Assembly (NCBI RefSeq): GCF_964355755.1
Contig: NC_092680.1
Coordinates: 18,703,001 to 18,767,000 of the forward strand
Reading direction: 5' to 3'
DNA length: 64,000 nucleotides
Source of the DNA: Antedon mediterranea
Lineage: Eukaryota > Echinodermata > Crinoidea > Comatulida > Antedonidae
The position numbers and the translations under genes are program-made. The notes below the pieces were generated by a model, which was not told the DNA's origin, ran no database searches, and saw nothing but the letters and a program-made list of their open reading frames with translations. Of this stretch, positions 57,401-60,400 are shown one piece after another (position 1 is the stretch's first letter; each line of letters opens with the position of its first letter).

Positions 57401-60400
57401 CTCAACAGTCAAAAAAAGGTTTGTTAAAAATTAGGCTGTTTCTTAAATAAAAATGTTCTTGCATATATATTCCTTCTATGTTGAAATTTTTTCCTAGAAT
57501 ATGTTCAATTCATCAAACAATTTTTTAAAATCACCATGTGGTGTCTCTCCAATTCTTCTATATCTAAGTTTTTAGCGCTCCAATCACGTGCAGACTCTTG
57601 TTCCTCCTTCTCGTCCAACCACATCAGTTCTTCTGTAGCTTCTTGGACAAACCTCAATAACACATCTGAGTCGCCGATTCGTTTACTGGCCATATCCTTC
57701 AGATGATTGAAACCTTCCTCAAGTTTTGCAAGAAGTTTTCCGTAGTGTTCGCGTTCATCTCCCTTTAACTTTTTGTGAGTTTGCCGGCAACGATCAATGT
57801 TGTTTTTGTAAGCCTGGATAGATTTCTCATCAAATCGTGCCTTGGATACTGCATTTTGAATACTTGCCAAGTCTGTGCCATACGAGGTGTTTGAAATTTC
57901 AACCTGTTTGAAGAAGAGATATCAATTATCGATAACAGATCAGTAACAATTAAACATACATTTGAACATAAAATACTGTATTAAGCATTAATTCAATTTA
58001 ACATTAATTGTTTTACTGAGCTGCGTTCTATCTCAAGTAAAATTTTTGAATTGGACAGTCTTTAGACGCTCAGAGAAAACTATTTCAAGAACTTCCTTAG
58101 TGGAAAGATATCTGTACTACTGTTCATTATCTGTGTTTTCAGGGAACCAAAATGTCCACCTATGCTGTTGTTATGACATGCCTTTTTAAACTCTCAATTT
58201 CCCTTTTTATGATAGAAAAAAGACTCACCGATTTATTCTCAACCCAGGTAATGTGTTCATTGATTGATGTTAGTAGCTTAGGGTCAAGTTGCACAGCTGC
58301 TGGTTTTGGTGACACCATTGGCTTCACTGTTATTTTGTAGGATTCAATGGAAGACGCACGCTTCTCAAGAGCCTCAACTCTACAGGAACATAAAAAAAAT
58401 TGTTTTAAATTCACATTAATACACTCTTTTAATTTATATTTCTAATTCATCCCAAATCAAACAGAGAATCGCCATGCTTTCTATTATGGTTCTTAAATAC
58501 TAATCGAGCTGACGACCTATGACCTACACATTCATGCGTTGTTGGTCATCATCTGGACACAAAAACAGTGTCACGATCAGAATAGAGAGAGAGAATAGGG
58601 CGGAACAATGCGCACAATTAATTAACATGACTTGTTCCTATATCGTTGAAAGCTCATCATCTGTCAACCACATCAATATCATGCATGCATACAAATGTAA
58701 TCATAAGGGAATAAAATTTCAATTTTTACTTTTTTAATAGGTCTTTCCATCCTTCGAATTGCCCTTCCTTTAGTTGCTGTACATTGCTAAACAAAGTCCG
58801 TATATTATTTTTACAAGTCTGTATAAAAAGAAAAATGACAGATTAATCACGAATACTTTGCATTTACTTTTGAAAATGATTTCATTATTGATTATTCAGT
58901 TTATGTGAAAACAAAATGTGATGTGTCCATATATAGACATGATGATGTCATATCACTACTATATTTGGGCATATCACTACCATATTTAGGCATACTTTTT
59001 TGTTTGAATAGTTTAGACAGGGCTTAAAGTTTGAAAATTTCTTGGTTGCCACTTCCTTTCTTTATGTATTATTATTATATGATTAAAGATTGGGAATAAT
59101 GAATGGAAGAAAATTATTTTAAAAATTTTTAAATATAAGAGAATATTGTTTAGTTACCATAATATTTCCTTCTATCACCTCAATGGTGCGCTTGATGTCA
59201 GCCCCAGTCAAACGACCTGAACTACCTTCAACTTCTTTGATCTGACTTTCAACGCTGTCAAGATCCAAGTTCACAGACTCAATCTGGTCCAGTATCTTCT
59301 GACCAAGCTCTGATAAATGACGATTCCTTAAAAAACACCCAGAAAAATATAAGTTGCATATTCTACAATGGAGCTAAACAAATGTTTTAGTAGCCAAATC
59401 AATGGTTTGATTCAATTGGATAAATAATATATGGACATGATGATGTCATATCTCTACCATATTTGTCACATACACTTTGATAGAGCATAGTTGTACCTGA
59501 TGAATGTTTGACACAAAACTAAATATTTGTCACTATACCTTGATAAAAGTGCTTGTAATGCATTCTCTCGTTGTTGTTCTGCTGTGATGAGTTTTTCCCA
59601 TGCTGACTCTAGCTCACGTGCATGCACGACAGATGGGGGACGCATCTGCCCTGTTTTGTGGAGCTCTGTGTTCAGTTTGTGGTACTTGGCAACAGTCTTT
59701 CGCAAATCAGCTAGCTTGGTGGGGACATCCTGTGAGCGTAAGTGCGTAAGTTCCGATTGCAGCTTCTAAATGGTTAACAGGTGAGGAAAAAAACAACTTG
59801 ATAGTGATGCACAAAAGATTACTGAATAAATTGATTGGCTGACATACACAAATGAACACTTTATGAGTTTTTAATGTATTGGGGTTAATACATCTAATAC
59901 CTAAAATTAAAATATAATTTTCACACTAGAATTTACTATATATTTGTAATTTTATCAAGACATTCAAAACTTTGGCAATGCTATGCAAAAATGAATTTGA
60001 CTTGAGACTTTCTTTTACCTTTATATCAGCATGTTGATCAAAGTTTCTGTCATCCATTTTAATTGTAGTCTGTTGAATCCAGTCCATTAACGATCTGGCT
60101 TCCTGTTGGTAGGCCTCCCATACCGGCTCTGACGACTGAAAATAATAGTAAACAAGGCCAACAGCCATAAGTCGCGTGCTAAAACGCATAGTGATACCGG
60201 ACAGACGGACAGACCGACATAGTGAACTATAGAGTTGCGTCCACGCGACTAATAAAAAGAAACATTAACAACATATTACCACTTAAAGCGCAGAACTTGT
60301 TCCAGAATAAAGCTATAGGAAAATGAGTCTGAAAGCACAAACATATCTGTATCCACACAACATGTTTTACTTTATCCAAGTAAGGTAGGCAGGAAATTGC